From Campylorhamphus procurvoides (Eukaryota > Chordata > Aves > Passeriformes > Dendrocolaptidae), in assembly GCA_013396655.1 (NCBI GenBank), contig WBMV01005052.1:310001-374000 (forward strand): a stretch of 64,000 nt of DNA, read 5' to 3'. The notes under the pieces are model-generated. The model did no database searches, was not told the DNA's origin, and saw only the letters and a program-made list of their open reading frames with translations. Shown here one piece after another: positions 13,801 to 24,921 of the stretch (positions within the stretch are counted from its first letter, which is position 1; each line of letters opens with the position of its first letter). A program made the translations under genes and the position numbers.

Positions 13801-15180
13801 AACCAACTTCAGGAGCAGGTACTGTTCAGGCACCATTACAAGCTGCCTTCAAAGTTACCTGAACAACCATCTTTTTGAAATGATTAGCCACCTATGTCAG
13901 CTGTCTGTAAAGTTCTGTAAAGTTAGCTATTTCTTTGTATAAGTTATATAGTTTGACAACTTTCAAATCAAATTAAAAATAAAGCAATCATAAATGTTTG
14001 AATCATGATTCCACATAATTGTTTTGTTGTTTTCTGTTCACTCAGAGCATGAACATAGTTTCTTGGAAAATCAAAGACAGATGTTAAGGAGCTATTAATG
14101 TCAAAGTTCATTACTTAAAGAACAATTAATAATTTCCTTGCATCAAATGAAATATTTAAATAAATAGTTATGGAAAATCATCTCTTGACTAAACTGAAAA
14201 GTTGTCATCTGTCATTCATTCTCCCTACATTGTCACTTAAAAAAAATAAAGTTCTTATACAGTAGAATAACACAATGATAAGCTTCTGGTATCTATGTTA
14301 GTCTGCTCTCATTCAGGAATGTATATAATTATAATGCCACATTTTCTCATAAATGTTCAGGCATATATTGTGAACTTCTTGGCAGCTAAGGAACAATTTA
14401 TCACAGAGCTGAATGAAACTTGTTAGGTTTTTTTTTCATTTCATAAGGAAAAAAATTTAGATCCTGTGCTGTCACAGGCTCTGTTAAACAAACAGAAGTG
14501 TTTATGCCATTGAACAGCATCACTGCCTTGAAACTTGTGTGCACAGAGGAAGAAGAGGTTTTAGACAGCAGGATGTCTATGACGATTTGTTAGAGATCCC
14601 ATGGTTTTTATAAAAAGAACACAATTTTGCCGTTCTGGGGATCACATGCACACAGTATAAACATGCACTCTCAGTAAAGGACACTGGTAAATATATCCAG
14701 AACCACCACATTATCTGTACTTAAACCATCTGTTTACGCAATGTCTCAAGTGCAGATGGCAAGGCACATAGCTATATTTTGCATCAACTGTTTTGTTATT
14801 CCATATGATTCCATTTAAAGCTAAGGAAGCCCAACTTGGGCAGCTGTCCTGCTGTATGAGCTGTGGTCACCAAGTGAGATCATCAGCTCGTTTCAGTGAG
14901 ACATCATGTGGTGGCTTGACCGAGAAACCCATGACATATCAGCACGACTGAATGTACCTAGAAGATGGTAGCCTTGTTTTGAAACATTGATTAAAACACG
15001 CTAAGGGAGAATCATTGCCCAGAAAATCCATCCTGGTAAGTGCCTCAGTCTGTCAAGTGAGACCTTGCAAGGTGCTGCTGGGTCTCTAATCTATCTGAGT
15101 TGCAACTTCTGTAAGTTTTTCTTGGAGAGCAAGATCTTCTCCGTGGAAGCAGATCTTTATCCTTCCATCTCTCCTTTCAG
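10873..15180. other. Non-coding DNA, no recognised repeat
   Basis: The stretch is unique-looking, with A/T-rich segments and no recognisable coding exon. Base composition shifts to somewhat higher GC from about 14.8 kb onward, leading into the candidate exon at 15181. There is no tandem repeat longer than trivial runs. Confidence 0.6.
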
Positions 15181-15516
15181 ACCTCTTTTTCAGCTGTGAA
15201 ACTCCTGCTTGTTTCCTGGGATAGGCTGCAGCCTCTTTTCATCTCCCAGCCACAGACTCCCTCACTCTACACACCTGATATTGTCAGGCCCCAGAGCAGA
15301 ACTGGGCGTATAGCACTCCCCAGCATCCCTAGGACGGAATGCATTTCCTACCAGCCCTCCTGCCCTGGCTGCTCCTGGAACATGGCCCCATGCTTTGAGC
15401 CACCTCAGCTGGCACACAGGAGCATTTCAGTCACAGAGCCATCAGTAGACAGTATCACTTCATCACATAAATCAATGCAGGGAGCTTCATACATTCAGTT
15501 AAAAAAAGGAAACTGA
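15181..15516 (+). other. Candidate exon: strong 3' splice site into a 112-codon open frame, unrecognised
   Basis: What I see is a pyrimidine tract ending in CTCTCCTTTCAG at 15180, then an uninterrupted frame from 15181 to the TGA at 15514-15516. The peptide is rich in Ser, Pro and Cys and matches no family I know. The span is GC-richer than its surroundings. An AATAAA hexamer occurs about 420 bases downstream (near 15936), so a terminal exon is conceivable, but that hexamer lies inside a CR1 remnant. There is no donor to test and no partner exon identified. It may equally be an untranslated or non-coding RNA exon, or chance. Confidence 0.15.
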
Positions 15517-15897
15517 GATGTCTTATAAGCCATCAAGTGAGCCTCTGAACTGGAACTGGCTGGAAGGGGTAATATGACCCATTTTCCTAGACACATATCT
15601 GATCCAGGGAAATACTAAATTCTTTGGGAAGAGAAAATCTTGATTTTGGAAGGGTGTCAAACCTGCTGTAAAAGGTGCAGCCATTTGTGTGACCACAAAG
15701 CAGAAACTCCTAGTGAAAAAAAGAATGGCTGGCACAGCTTGAGGTAAAGAGTGAAGAATCTGCAACTAGGACCTGCAATACCTAAAATCCTTGGAGGACA
15801 GGAAAAATGTTAAAGATTACCACACACATGCATGCACACAAACAGGCCCACCTTCACCAGTTAGAATGAAATCTAACTGGTAAGCTCCAAAAAGAAA

Positions 15898-15945
15898 GAA
15901 TCATAGACTCATTTACATTGGAAAGGACCTCTAAGAATAAATGAG
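15898..15945 (-). repeat. CR1 3' end remnant, antisense
   Basis: GAATCATAGACTCATTTACA followed by TTGGAAAGGACCTCTAAGAA is the reverse complement of the last 40-50 bases of a CR1 element, including its terminal octamer region. Only this tail survives. CR1 copies are commonly truncated this short. Confidence 0.75.
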
Positions 15946-16865
15946 CTTCTGTGTGTGAATTAGCATTAGCTCCAGGCTCAGGTGGCAAAGTGTGGTATCT
16001 GTGAGACAGGCAAAAAAGAAGATCTGTAATAAGCTTGAGTCTCACAGAGTTTAGCTTTGGATTCACTCTTCTGTCTTGAGTGTCCTCTGCTTTCCTTGTT
16101 TTATTGTGCATGAAACGGCTGTTTGCATTTGTGGTGTGTGTTTGTAGACTAAATGTGCTTCATTAAATTTATAGTTACAGTGTGCTTTTCAGATTTTTTT
16201 CTTTATACAGTCTGGTCATTAGAGGTAATAATAGTAAACCATTGCCTCTGAAATGGTGTTATAGGACATTATTACGAAGCCAGTAGCTGTTCTGTTATTT
16301 ATGGTCTCTAATTTACTGCTTTTTGTCTAAGCAACCATCAACTAACTGTACTCTTAGATCTTGTTCTTTTGCTGAGATATTTAGACTACCATTTTTATTG
16401 TTACATGCTTTTATTCTTCAATTCATTCCACAGAGACTGTTTAGGTGATTTGTTTCCTGCCTATGTGCACTGACAGCCCAGACATTGAGAACTGGATTAA
16501 TAGGAAATAACTCATGTGTTGGTTTTATAATTGTGAGTACTATAAATGGGATTTTGATAGGACATATAATTAATGCTGTTCCACAAAGTAGTAGTTTTAC
16601 CTGTGATCTGAGACCCAGGACTAAACATTCATACTTTTTGCCAAACTTGTCACAACAGTTTTTACTTCCAGATTTCTCTTACACTGTCTATGGACAAGAG
16701 CACTGAATCTGGGAATCCTCTAGAACAGACTATTTCCCAAAAGAAAATCAGTAAATGCAACTGGAAGGTGCAAAACTGAGCCACATAGTCTCCTTTCATC
16801 CTATATAGGCACATGGATGGATGGAGCAATGCTGAGGCTGTGAGAAGAGTAGATCACTGCTATCA

Positions 16866-16898
16866 TATAATTCTCTGAATGCCTGTCAGAGAATTATA
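16866..16898. repeat. Perfect 13-bp inverted repeat (hairpin, 7-base loop)
   Basis: TATAATTCTCTGA at 16866-16878 is followed, after a 7-base loop, by its exact reverse complement TCAGAGAATTATA at 16886-16898. The stem is AT-rich and stops abruptly on both sides. It is too short for a usual microRNA precursor unless flanking mismatched pairing extends it. Function unknown. Confidence 0.9.
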
Positions 16899-19860
16899 AA
16901 TTATGTTTGGGGTTTGTTTTTTTTTTCTCAAAAGGAAACAAACAGTTTCCACTTCTGTTGAAGTGGCACCCTTAGTAATTTTCCATGTTGATGCCAGTTG
17001 ATTAAAAACAGACACAAATTATTCTTCCCATAGTCCGAAATAAAAGAAAAACAAAATTAGTAATAAAATATGAGGAAATCCTCCTATTTCACCTTAAATG
17101 TCAGCCAATGCTTTGTTCTCCTGTCATGATTTTAAAGGTCAATTATGGAAAAAATGTTCTGGAGAAATTGTAAGTACTGAGGTTTTTCTAAAAAGAATAT
17201 GATACTGGGAACTTGTAACATTCATGATTACAAGTTTATGCTGAATTGCTCATTCACTAGTTAATTTCCAGAGTCAGCAATGGAAGCCTCATTTAAGTGT
17301 AACCTAAAACCTATTTGTGGATTGAAAATGTCAATACAAAGGTTAATTCCTTACAGAAGCATCTTTCAGAAGTGGAAATAAAAGTATTATAGCCTATAAG
17401 CTGAAATGAAGCCTTTCTCTTATTTATAATTTCTATGCACCATTTTCTCACTAATTAATCCTTCAGATCACTTAGGAATGTCAATAAATAGTTTTTTGTT
17501 CGAATTCAATTCAACAGGATTCTCAATATAATTTCTTCCTTTTCTGTGAAGAATGACTCAAACTGCAGCTTTGTTCTCGCTTATTGGTGCAGGAGTGAAC
17601 TCAGCAAGCAGCTGTACCATAAAAGGCAAATTGGTAGAGTTAGTAAATGCCATACTTCAGCGGCAGTTTTCAAAAACACTTCAGAGTAACATAAACAGTC
17701 ACAAGATGGATTTTCCCCACTAGACTTGGTAGCTTGGGTGGAGTGGGACCAAACAGCTAAAGAGGATAATGCTTATAAGTAGAGCTTGTTTTTTCCTTTC
17801 CTCATAGTTTGTGATTCTTTTTTTACCTGTCTCTTTGGGAATCTGAAAAAATGTACAGTTAATTGGCGGGTTTTTCCTGTTCTTGGTTAAGCCATCATCA
17901 TCCAAACATGCCCAGACAAAATATAAGGCAGTTCAAAGTGGCAATTAAATGACTAGATTTTCCAGAAGACCATTGAATGCTAACAAGTATATTAAAACCA
18001 AACTTATGACACTTCATAACTTTGTGGAGAAACACAGACAGAAGTGCAAGGAACAGAACAATTCAGATCATTGACAGTTATACACAGAAAATTCACCTCA
18101 ACTTTAGAAAGGTTTGTCAGAAATGGAAAGAAAGCATCAAGGAATTAGATAGGGGGAAAGAATTATGGCAGCTCTGGACTGTTCTACAATACATATCCTT
18201 GCATGCCTTATGCATGTTATATTCCCTATATATTTTTCATATATCCTAAGTACAACACAGAAGTGCGCATTTCTTTCAGGAAACATTCACCTTGGTGCCA
18301 TTGAAGAGAAAACCAACTGAAGACATGCAGCTATATCAGAAAAAGGCCTGAATCTGATGTATATTTCAACTAGCAGGAAGAATTTTAAATATCCATTTTC
18401 AAATATGTAAGAAATATATTATGATGATAATAATCCTCTAATATGAGTTTTTCCTGAAGAATAATTCAGGAAAGAATTTACCACTGGTGGTGATTAGGCT
18501 GCATGAACAGGCCTGGAGAGGTAAGCATAGGTCTACATGTATATCTATCTAATTTCTGCAAGTTATGAAGCAGCTTGCTTGTAAGATTTTCTTTTCCCTA
18601 AATGCTGCTAACTGGAGGCTGAGTTATACCCTGATACATAAGGTTGCAATCTCTTTCAAAAATGTTAGCAATAAAAAAACTTGCATCGTAACTATTTACC
18701 TACATAAAAGCACTTTGTTATATTTCTTTAATCCCACTCTATTCGTAGGGTTGTTTTTTATTTTTTTAATTTTCCAAATGTATAAAGAAGATCCTTCTAA
18801 GACTTTATTTTTTTTTGTTCTGTCTCCTCATTTTTCAGATAGATAGCCTTAGTAAGAGCCCAAAAGTAGGATACACATCCAATAGTGTAAAACCATTGCC
18901 GTAGGATATAAAAATGTTTCATCTTTCTTAATTTGAAAATGGAACAAAACAAAAGAAAATTCTTGATACCAATGGAGCTAAGTTTTAAACATACTGCTAT
19001 ACATTAGGATGAATAATGAGCATTAAAACTCCACCTCTAAGGATGCTTTTATTTGACACTAAACCAAAAATCTGGAGGCTGGAATATTACTGCCAAATAC
19101 TTCTTCTCAGCACCTAAACTGATCTACCACTGCTGTCCTGTTCACCTCTTTTATATAGAAGGGTAGAATTGCTTGAATTTGGGTGGTTGCATAATTTATT
19201 ATTGCATAGAATACTTATTATCCACATATTTAGTATCTTGTAATTCAGATATTCTCTTTTTTTGATGAGTCTTTGTTTGTTTCTGATTGTCAATGAAGCA
19301 AATGTAGTCTTCTCTTCTTATTCTCCTATGTTTTATATATCTTTGTCTTACATCCTGACATCTATCCCAAAAACAAGAATTCTTTTCTTTCCTTCAATAA
19401 CAGCTCTTAGTCAACCACAAGGTTATGGTGAGGATGGAAGCTTGTCAAAGCTAAAATCAAGGACTTCTTTGCAGGAGCATACTGGTTGTTTTATAGGACC
19501 ATGTGAGGACCATGGACAGATCTTACTCATTTCATGGACTGCCATGAGCTCCGAGTTAAAAAACTGTTTATAGCTAACATGAGATGTGAGGTTCTTCTGT
19601 ATTAAAAGAACATACCTGGGAAAAAGAATAACAAAATGATGCAATCTACCGGGGTTCTGCACCTACACATAATTAAAAAAGAAAAACATGCTAGAATTCT
19701 TACTACTCTGTTGTTCCCCCATCTCAGGCAAAATGAAGGACATTAGTGGTATAACAAAATAAATATTATTTCAGTTAACACTACCTTTGGGCAGATTCTA
19801 TCTACACAAGAGATAATTGGGCCATAATTAATTTTGTCAGTGATTTTTCTTACTCTGTAC

Positions 19861-19951
19861 CTCCCCAAATCTTCAGCAGTGCTTTTCAGCAGTTCCAGAA
19901 AAGACTGCAGCAGTGGAAGAAGTGAGAGTAGTGTCTCAAAGATGGCATTCA
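19861..19951 (-). other. Candidate 91-nt exon, leucine-rich, minus strand
   Basis: On the minus strand an AG (19953-19952) preceded by TCCTATTCTTGTTGTCCA opens a segment of 91 nt that ends in GGGGAG directly before GTACAG (19860-19855), a fair 5' splice site. The frame across it is open and encodes an amphipathic, Leu-rich helix (ETLLSLLPLLQSFLELLK) followed by STAEDLG. Both ends split codons, consistent with an internal exon. I do not recognise the protein, and no flanking exon was identified, so chance remains the main alternative. Confidence 0.15.
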
Positions 19952-21195
19952 CTTTGGACAACAAGAATAGGATTTTTTTTGCAGGAAGGAAAATTGTAGA
20001 AGTTCTTGATAAATTAAAACAAAATATATGGATACTAATATATTTCAGAATTTCCCAGAATCTCCAAAAGAGGCCTCAATTACCTCAGCAAGTCACAGTT
20101 GTAGCAGGCTTCAGCATGTACTGTGGAGGAGATATCTAAAAGGCCGGTGCCACAATATGGAAAAGTGCAAAGGAGATAAACCAGCCACACAGCTAGACTG
20201 AACAAAGTGTGATCATTCCTGGTGCTTTCACTGAAACAACTCCTGTGCCACAGTAAAAACAGATCTTTATTCTATAAGAGACATAACTATAACATAAACA
20301 TATTATTTCAATCCTCTATCCAGTTGGCCTCATATATCTTAAGATTTTTGTTGTTTCTTCTTTAAGCAGACTGAAATACACCTTTGGTATGTCCACATTC
20401 CTAATGAACCACATTCCCTCATGGTCCCAGATACCCCAGCCTAAACTACTCTATTAACTATGGGGTACTGATTTTACGTGCAAATTCTTCACTAGAATCA
20501 CTGCAAAAAGAATGAGCAGAACTATCCTGCTACAGTCTCCTTTTCTACAAACTGACATCATACAACCTGACTGACCTCGCTCTGAAAGAATTACAATTTT
20601 CACAGCTCAAGCCAGGAGCCCAAGGTGATGGCATTTTTAATGCTTACAGTTTGCTGGTTTATGAGTTAAGGTAGGTGGTCAGGTGCTATTTTGTAGGCTC
20701 ATCTGTCAGTCTAGTGCTGTATTTGCAATACCGTGAGACTAAATGAAAATATTGTGTGCCCTTCTTTATGCTGGAAATATAAATGTTTTCTTTTCTGGAA
20801 AAGGCTGCTGCCCAGTGTAACAGGAAGTGATCTAATATTGCATGTAATAGACTTGTTATTGCTAAAAGGTCTGAATTTCGCTTAGGTCATCAGCATCTCA
20901 TGCCATTCACTCCTTCATTGGTAGCACTTGACAGAGTATGGCAGAGAAGGGGATGGGAATAATAACTCTCTTCAATCACATCCTATTTCGTTAAAAGACA
21001 AGTTGGCAAGGGAGGAGCAAAGTTCTTTGGAAGCTGGGGTAAGGACTGCGGAAAGATTTGGCATGAGGATCTATTTTGAAGATCTAGGATTTTTATTGAC
21101 ATGTAACCCCTGATTATATGATGACAGACACCAAGGTGGAGAGCTAAACCACAAGTATCATGCAGTGGAGAAGCTAGGGTCATGTTTTTAACACT

Positions 21196-21225
21196 TGTGT
21201 TGTATATTAACCAATATACAACACA
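21196..21225. repeat. Perfect 13-bp inverted repeat (hairpin, 4-base loop)
   Basis: TGTGTTGTATATT at 21196-21208, loop AACC, then the exact reverse complement AATATACAACACA at 21213-21225. The flanks do not extend the pairing beyond one possible G-T pair. A compact stem of this kind could be a cruciform-prone site or the core of a decayed palindromic element. Confidence 0.92.
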
Positions 21226-23734
21226 GTAAAGAAAATCAGTAATCTTTACATTATAGTCATACTTTCCTGATGCATACCAGAGCAAAGTGCTAGCTTCAGA
21301 AGTTCTGTGAGCACATAGGTAAGATGTAGGCTTGACTATTACAAAAAAATAATCTGGAAAAAATAATACCAATAAGAAAAAATGTTAGTAAACACTTGGC
21401 TTTTGTCTCAAAAGTTCTTGTGTTTTAACTCTTTGAATTTAGGCTCCCACAAAAGCAGTGTGGGGGTTGTTGGTGGCTTTTTCCATCTTGAACAAGATCA
21501 CACCTTTTTCCCAGATGAGCTTCACGCAGTTCTATGTAGCGCCTCAATGAGGAATCAAATCCTCTTCAGTGCTCTGGATTGTTCTTTGAAGGTAATTCAG
21601 TTTGCCTTGAGAGGATGCATTCTGCCTAAGCACCTAAAACAAGCTCTCTGAAGCACCTGACTGGTACCTGTTGCACTTCTTTTGGGGTTGCTATTCATAT
21701 GTTTGAGACATCAGCACAATTTGTTCAGATCTTGCCTAAGTAAGTGCCAAACTGCATCCAATAAAGGGCAATGAACTAGCAAATGAGACATCTGCAACTG
21801 ATTGTCTTAAGTGTGCTCATGTCTGTTTAGTCATGATTCTTTAGCTCACCCTAAGTAAAGTATGACATAGAGGTTCGGGGTCTATTATGAAATTGGGCAA
21901 TACAACTGCCCACAATAACAATTCTTGAGCACTATTTATTTGGCTGTGGTACAGAAAGGATCATGGGAACTTGGTAGAATTATGGGATGAATAACCAGAT
22001 TTAAGACAAATACCTTTGTGTCGGGAGAAACACTAATTGTGGCATTCAAATGCCTAAAGGTAGAAGAGTGTTTCTCTTTAAAACCCTTAAATCATAGACA
22101 ATCAATCTACTACACCTGAAATTGGCCAAATTATATATGGACATCTCACCAAAATGCAGTGATGATTCTTATATACAAAGGTGTCCTTAGAGCGTGTTGA
22201 ACACAAGTGAAGAGCTTCTAAGAAAATCAGTATGAGACAAATGGGACTTGTCAGGACAGCAAGGAAACACTGAAATAGAGCAGAAACCTCATAAATTGTG
22301 ACAGTGGCATTCCACAGAAAAGAAAGTGAAATTACCAGCCAACACGTCTTTAAAAGTAAAATATTACTTTCAAAGTAAAGGAAAAAAAAAGTCTACCTCC
22401 AAAAATTACATTGTTTAATCTTCTCTGGTTTTGAAGAAAGAGAAGAGGCACTAGATTTTTAAGAAAGCCAGTAGTCAAGAAACCAGCAAGAAACCAAGTA
22501 AGTTGAGACAAAAGCCACACAAAATACAAAGTTTAATTCTCTGTGAATCATAGCCTTTGGTTTCTTTACAATTTTCATGAGCGTGAGCAAAATAAAAAAT
22601 CATCACTAGGAAACAGTTATGTCTACCTAAAACAAGAAAATTTATTATATTTTAAACAGTTCTGAGGTAAATAATGTTGATACAAGTGTGAACCCAGACT
22701 TTCCACCTCAAGAGTACCTCAAATTATACTTTGCTGTACAATAAAACCCCCAACTTCTTACTTGCCGCATAATATATGCAGTAGGCAAAAGTTTGTATGC
22801 ATGGCAGCCTGAAACCTTTCAAAACACAGTGCTTGGGATATTGTGGAGAGATAGTCAACTCAGAAGAATATGTCATCCTTTGGTTTTGTTATCAATCAAT
22901 ATTATTTTCAGCTTTGACTGACAAAGCTTTGCATTGCGAGCAGTTCAAGGAATGTCTAGGGTTTCTAAAGAATGTCATAAGTTTTCTCCTAATTTAATGA
23001 CAGCAAAAGTAATCACATAAACTTCAGCCAGCTTCCAAAATTAGCCTAAAATTAAGTTGTGGTCATCACATCTGCAAATCTGATTATTTCTCAAAACAGA
23101 TGTAATGCAAGATGCTTTCTTTCCCGCCNTATTGTTTTACTCAATGTACACATTCCTCTCTATCCTAAATAGAGATCAGCCCAGGAAAGAGTACTAAGGA
23201 GGCAAGACAGTGCAGAGTTCTAAATCCTTTCAGCATTACTGCAGTACCTCCTCATAAGAAAGCTGAAACTGCATTATTTCTTGCATGCATATATGGACAA
23301 AGTTGATCAGTTCTGTTGCTATAAGCACTGGGGTTTGGCAAAGCAAGTTAGATAATCTTTAAATGGGGAATGTGCAAAAATACCTAAGAGGCCAGAGTCA
23401 GTCAAAGATTTCTTAGCAGGTCTTACAGGTAACAAGTTATTTGAAGATATAATTACTCCTGGCACAGTGTATCAGTAGACATATCAGGATCTGCTAAGCT
23501 GCTTTAGACATTATAGGACTTCATTGCCATATTATTGCCTATTTTTTACTGGTGAAGACCTTGTGACCTGGCAATCAACAACAAAAAGCTAAACAGAAAG
23601 CAGGTATCATTTTATGACTGAATCTAACGATGTAACCAGCAATAAATGGATCCCGTATGGTCTTCATCAGCAGAAAATAAGCCATTTGCTTTACTTGGTT
23701 GCATTTTGATGCCCTATTTAAGGTGAAGAGATAT

Positions 23735-24053
23735 GAGGGATCTCAACAGCCTGACAGGAACCTCATGAGTTTCAAGATCACTATACACACTGCCAGCAGA
23801 TTATTCTTCCACTCTGTTTAGCACTTGAGAGACTGCTTTTGGAATACAGTATCCAGTTACAAACTCCTGATACAGTGAAAAGCTATCAGATACTTAGGTA
23901 CCTCCAGAATATAGCATAAAGGAAGAGTTTTAAAGAGAGAAGGCTGAGGTCTTGCAGGTTTTCAGTGACCTAATGGGAAACTGGAAAAAAAACAGAGTCA
24001 GAATCACCTTCTACATACATAGTGATAGGACAAAAGGTCATAGGCAGAAGATG
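23735..24053 (+). repeat. CR1 LINE fragment (5' part of a split copy), sense
   Basis: Diverged CR1 ORF2/3' sequence in sense orientation. CTGCCAGCAGATTATTCTTC, then TTTAGCACTTGAGAGACTGC and TGGAATACAGTATCCAGTTA, correspond to the conserved 'ACTCAGCACTTGTGAGGCC..TGGAATACTGTGTCCAGTT' block. Further on, GAGAGAAGGCTGAGG and CATAGTGATAGGACAAAAGG are the expected next blocks. The copy is interrupted at about 24053 by the tRNA-derived SINE and resumes near 24207. Confidence 0.8.
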
Positions 24054-24195
24054 CAGTAATTATCTCAGCTAGTTAGAGCCTGGTGTTAACACCAAGGTTG
24101 TGGCTTCAATCCCTGTATGGGCCATTCACTTAAGAGTTGGATTCAGTGATTCTTGTTGGTGCCTTCCAACTCAGAACATTCTGTGATTCTGTAAT
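24054..24195 (+). mobile_element. tRNA-Ile-derived SINE with CR1 tail (TguSINE1-type)
   Basis: The 5' head resembles a tRNA-Ile gene: A-box region TATCTCAGCTAGTTAGAGC (from 24061), GGTGTTAACACCAAGG in the anticodon-arm region, B-box-like GGCTTCAATCC (24102-24112) and CCCTGTATGGGCCA, the acceptor end. The anticodon loop has lost bases and the B box has two changes, so it cannot be a functional tRNA. The 3' half (GAGTTGGATTCAGTGATTCT, CCTTCCAACTCAGAACATTC, TGTGATTCTGTA) is a CR1-type tail ending in the octamer motif, the part by which CR1 enzyme is thought to mobilise the SINE. This head-plus-tail design is known for TguSINE1 of passerine birds and is the main hint to the host lineage. Length about 142 bp, near full length. 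It sits inside an older CR1. Confidence 0.9.
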
Positions 24196-24206
24196 GAAAA
24201 TCATTA

Positions 24207-24275
24207 CTCAGCATCAGGGAAAGGAAATCTAAACCATGAGAAACCCCCCATGATAAGAACAGGGTTACGGAGGTT
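24207..24275 (+). repeat. CR1 LINE fragment (continuation after the SINE), sense
   Basis: GCATCAGGGAAAGGAAATCT followed by AAACCATGAGAAACC corresponds to the CR1 block 'GGAGCACAGGAAATTCCATCTAAACATGAGGAAAAAC', which directly follows the 'GTGATAGGACAAGAGGCAATGG' block seen just upstream of the SINE. The two halves are therefore one CR1 copy split by the SINE. The copy fades out near 24275; its 3' tail is not identifiable. Confidence 0.65.
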
Positions 24276-24428
24276 TCTTCCACCCTTATATATGCTAGGA
24301 CTCTCTACTAGCTGCAGTCTGTCCTCTGGAATTTTGAAATGACTAAACTACATAGCTACAAGATTGAGCAGAATGGAAACAGTTTAACCAAACAGAAGCA
24401 AAAGACCAGAAGCACTTCAGTGAGCTGA

Positions 24429-24468
24429 GCTGGTGATGCTGGTGATGCTGGTGCTGCTGATGCTGGTG
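24429..24468 (+). repeat. Short tandem repeat of GCTGGTGAT
   Basis: Five units of a 9-base motif, the first two identical, the third GCTGGTGCT, the fourth shortened to GCTGAT, the fifth partial. It sits among non-coding sequence just downstream of the split CR1. Likely variable in length between individuals. Confidence 0.9.
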
Positions 24469-24862
24469 TTGGGAAGACTAGTATTAGGGAGTATTAGGTA
24501 GTCTCCAGCTGCAGAAGGCATAAATTATTTTGCAAGCTTGTTCTGAACCTTCATTTGAAATATATATATAAGGTAGCACTGAATAATAAGTGAATCAAAA
24601 CCTCAATATTTCCTATCACAGATGCTTACAGAGTTTAGACATCAACCACCATGCTGTTCACTGCTGTACTTTTGTTGTGTCAAACAGCTTACTAATACAC
24701 AGCAACTGTTTTCAGAGTGCACAAATTGCCCATGAGCTGCTTACAATTTTGAGGATTTTTTTCTTCATTATTCAAAATTATTCATTCCAAAATTTCAGCA
24801 AACAAGCAGTAGTCTGTAGTTTGTGAATGAGCTGTTTGTTACCAGTATGCTGCATGGACTTC

Positions 24863-24921
24863 ATCCAAATCCTATTGAAGTTGATGGAAAATCTCCCACT
24901 GACTTAAAATAGGCTTTGGAT
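24863..24921. repeat. Imperfect palindrome, MITE-like relic
   Basis: The left arm ATCCAAATCCTATTGAAGTT (24863 on) pairs with the right arm ending TAAAATAGGCTTTGGAT (24921); about 20 of 25 positions match, with an 8-base spacer. The pattern 'ATCCAAAGCCCATTGAAGTCAATGG ... CCATTGACTTCAATGGGCTTTGGAT' recurs, from memory, in sauropsid genomes as a palindromic repeat. The exact family name is uncertain. The copy is old and degraded. Confidence 0.6.

Larger units (their letters stand above)
15946..23734. other. Non-coding AT-rich DNA with two hairpins
   Basis: There is no recognised interspersed repeat or known gene in this 7.8 kb. Two perfect 13-bp inverted repeats are listed separately, and a possible exon lies on the minus strand at 19861-19951. 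A single ambiguous base occurs at 23129. The remaining open frames are short and unremarkable. Confidence 0.6.

Noticed and set aside
17210..17236. 9-bp inverted repeat AACTTGTAA / TTACAAGTT
   Set aside because: Short stem, AT-rich, within chance expectation.
23129..23129. Ambiguous base N
   Set aside because: Assembly ambiguity only; no feature depends on it.
24054..24130. A functional tRNA-Ile gene
   Set aside because: The anticodon arm is shortened, the B box is altered and a CR1 tail follows without a terminator; it is the head of a SINE.
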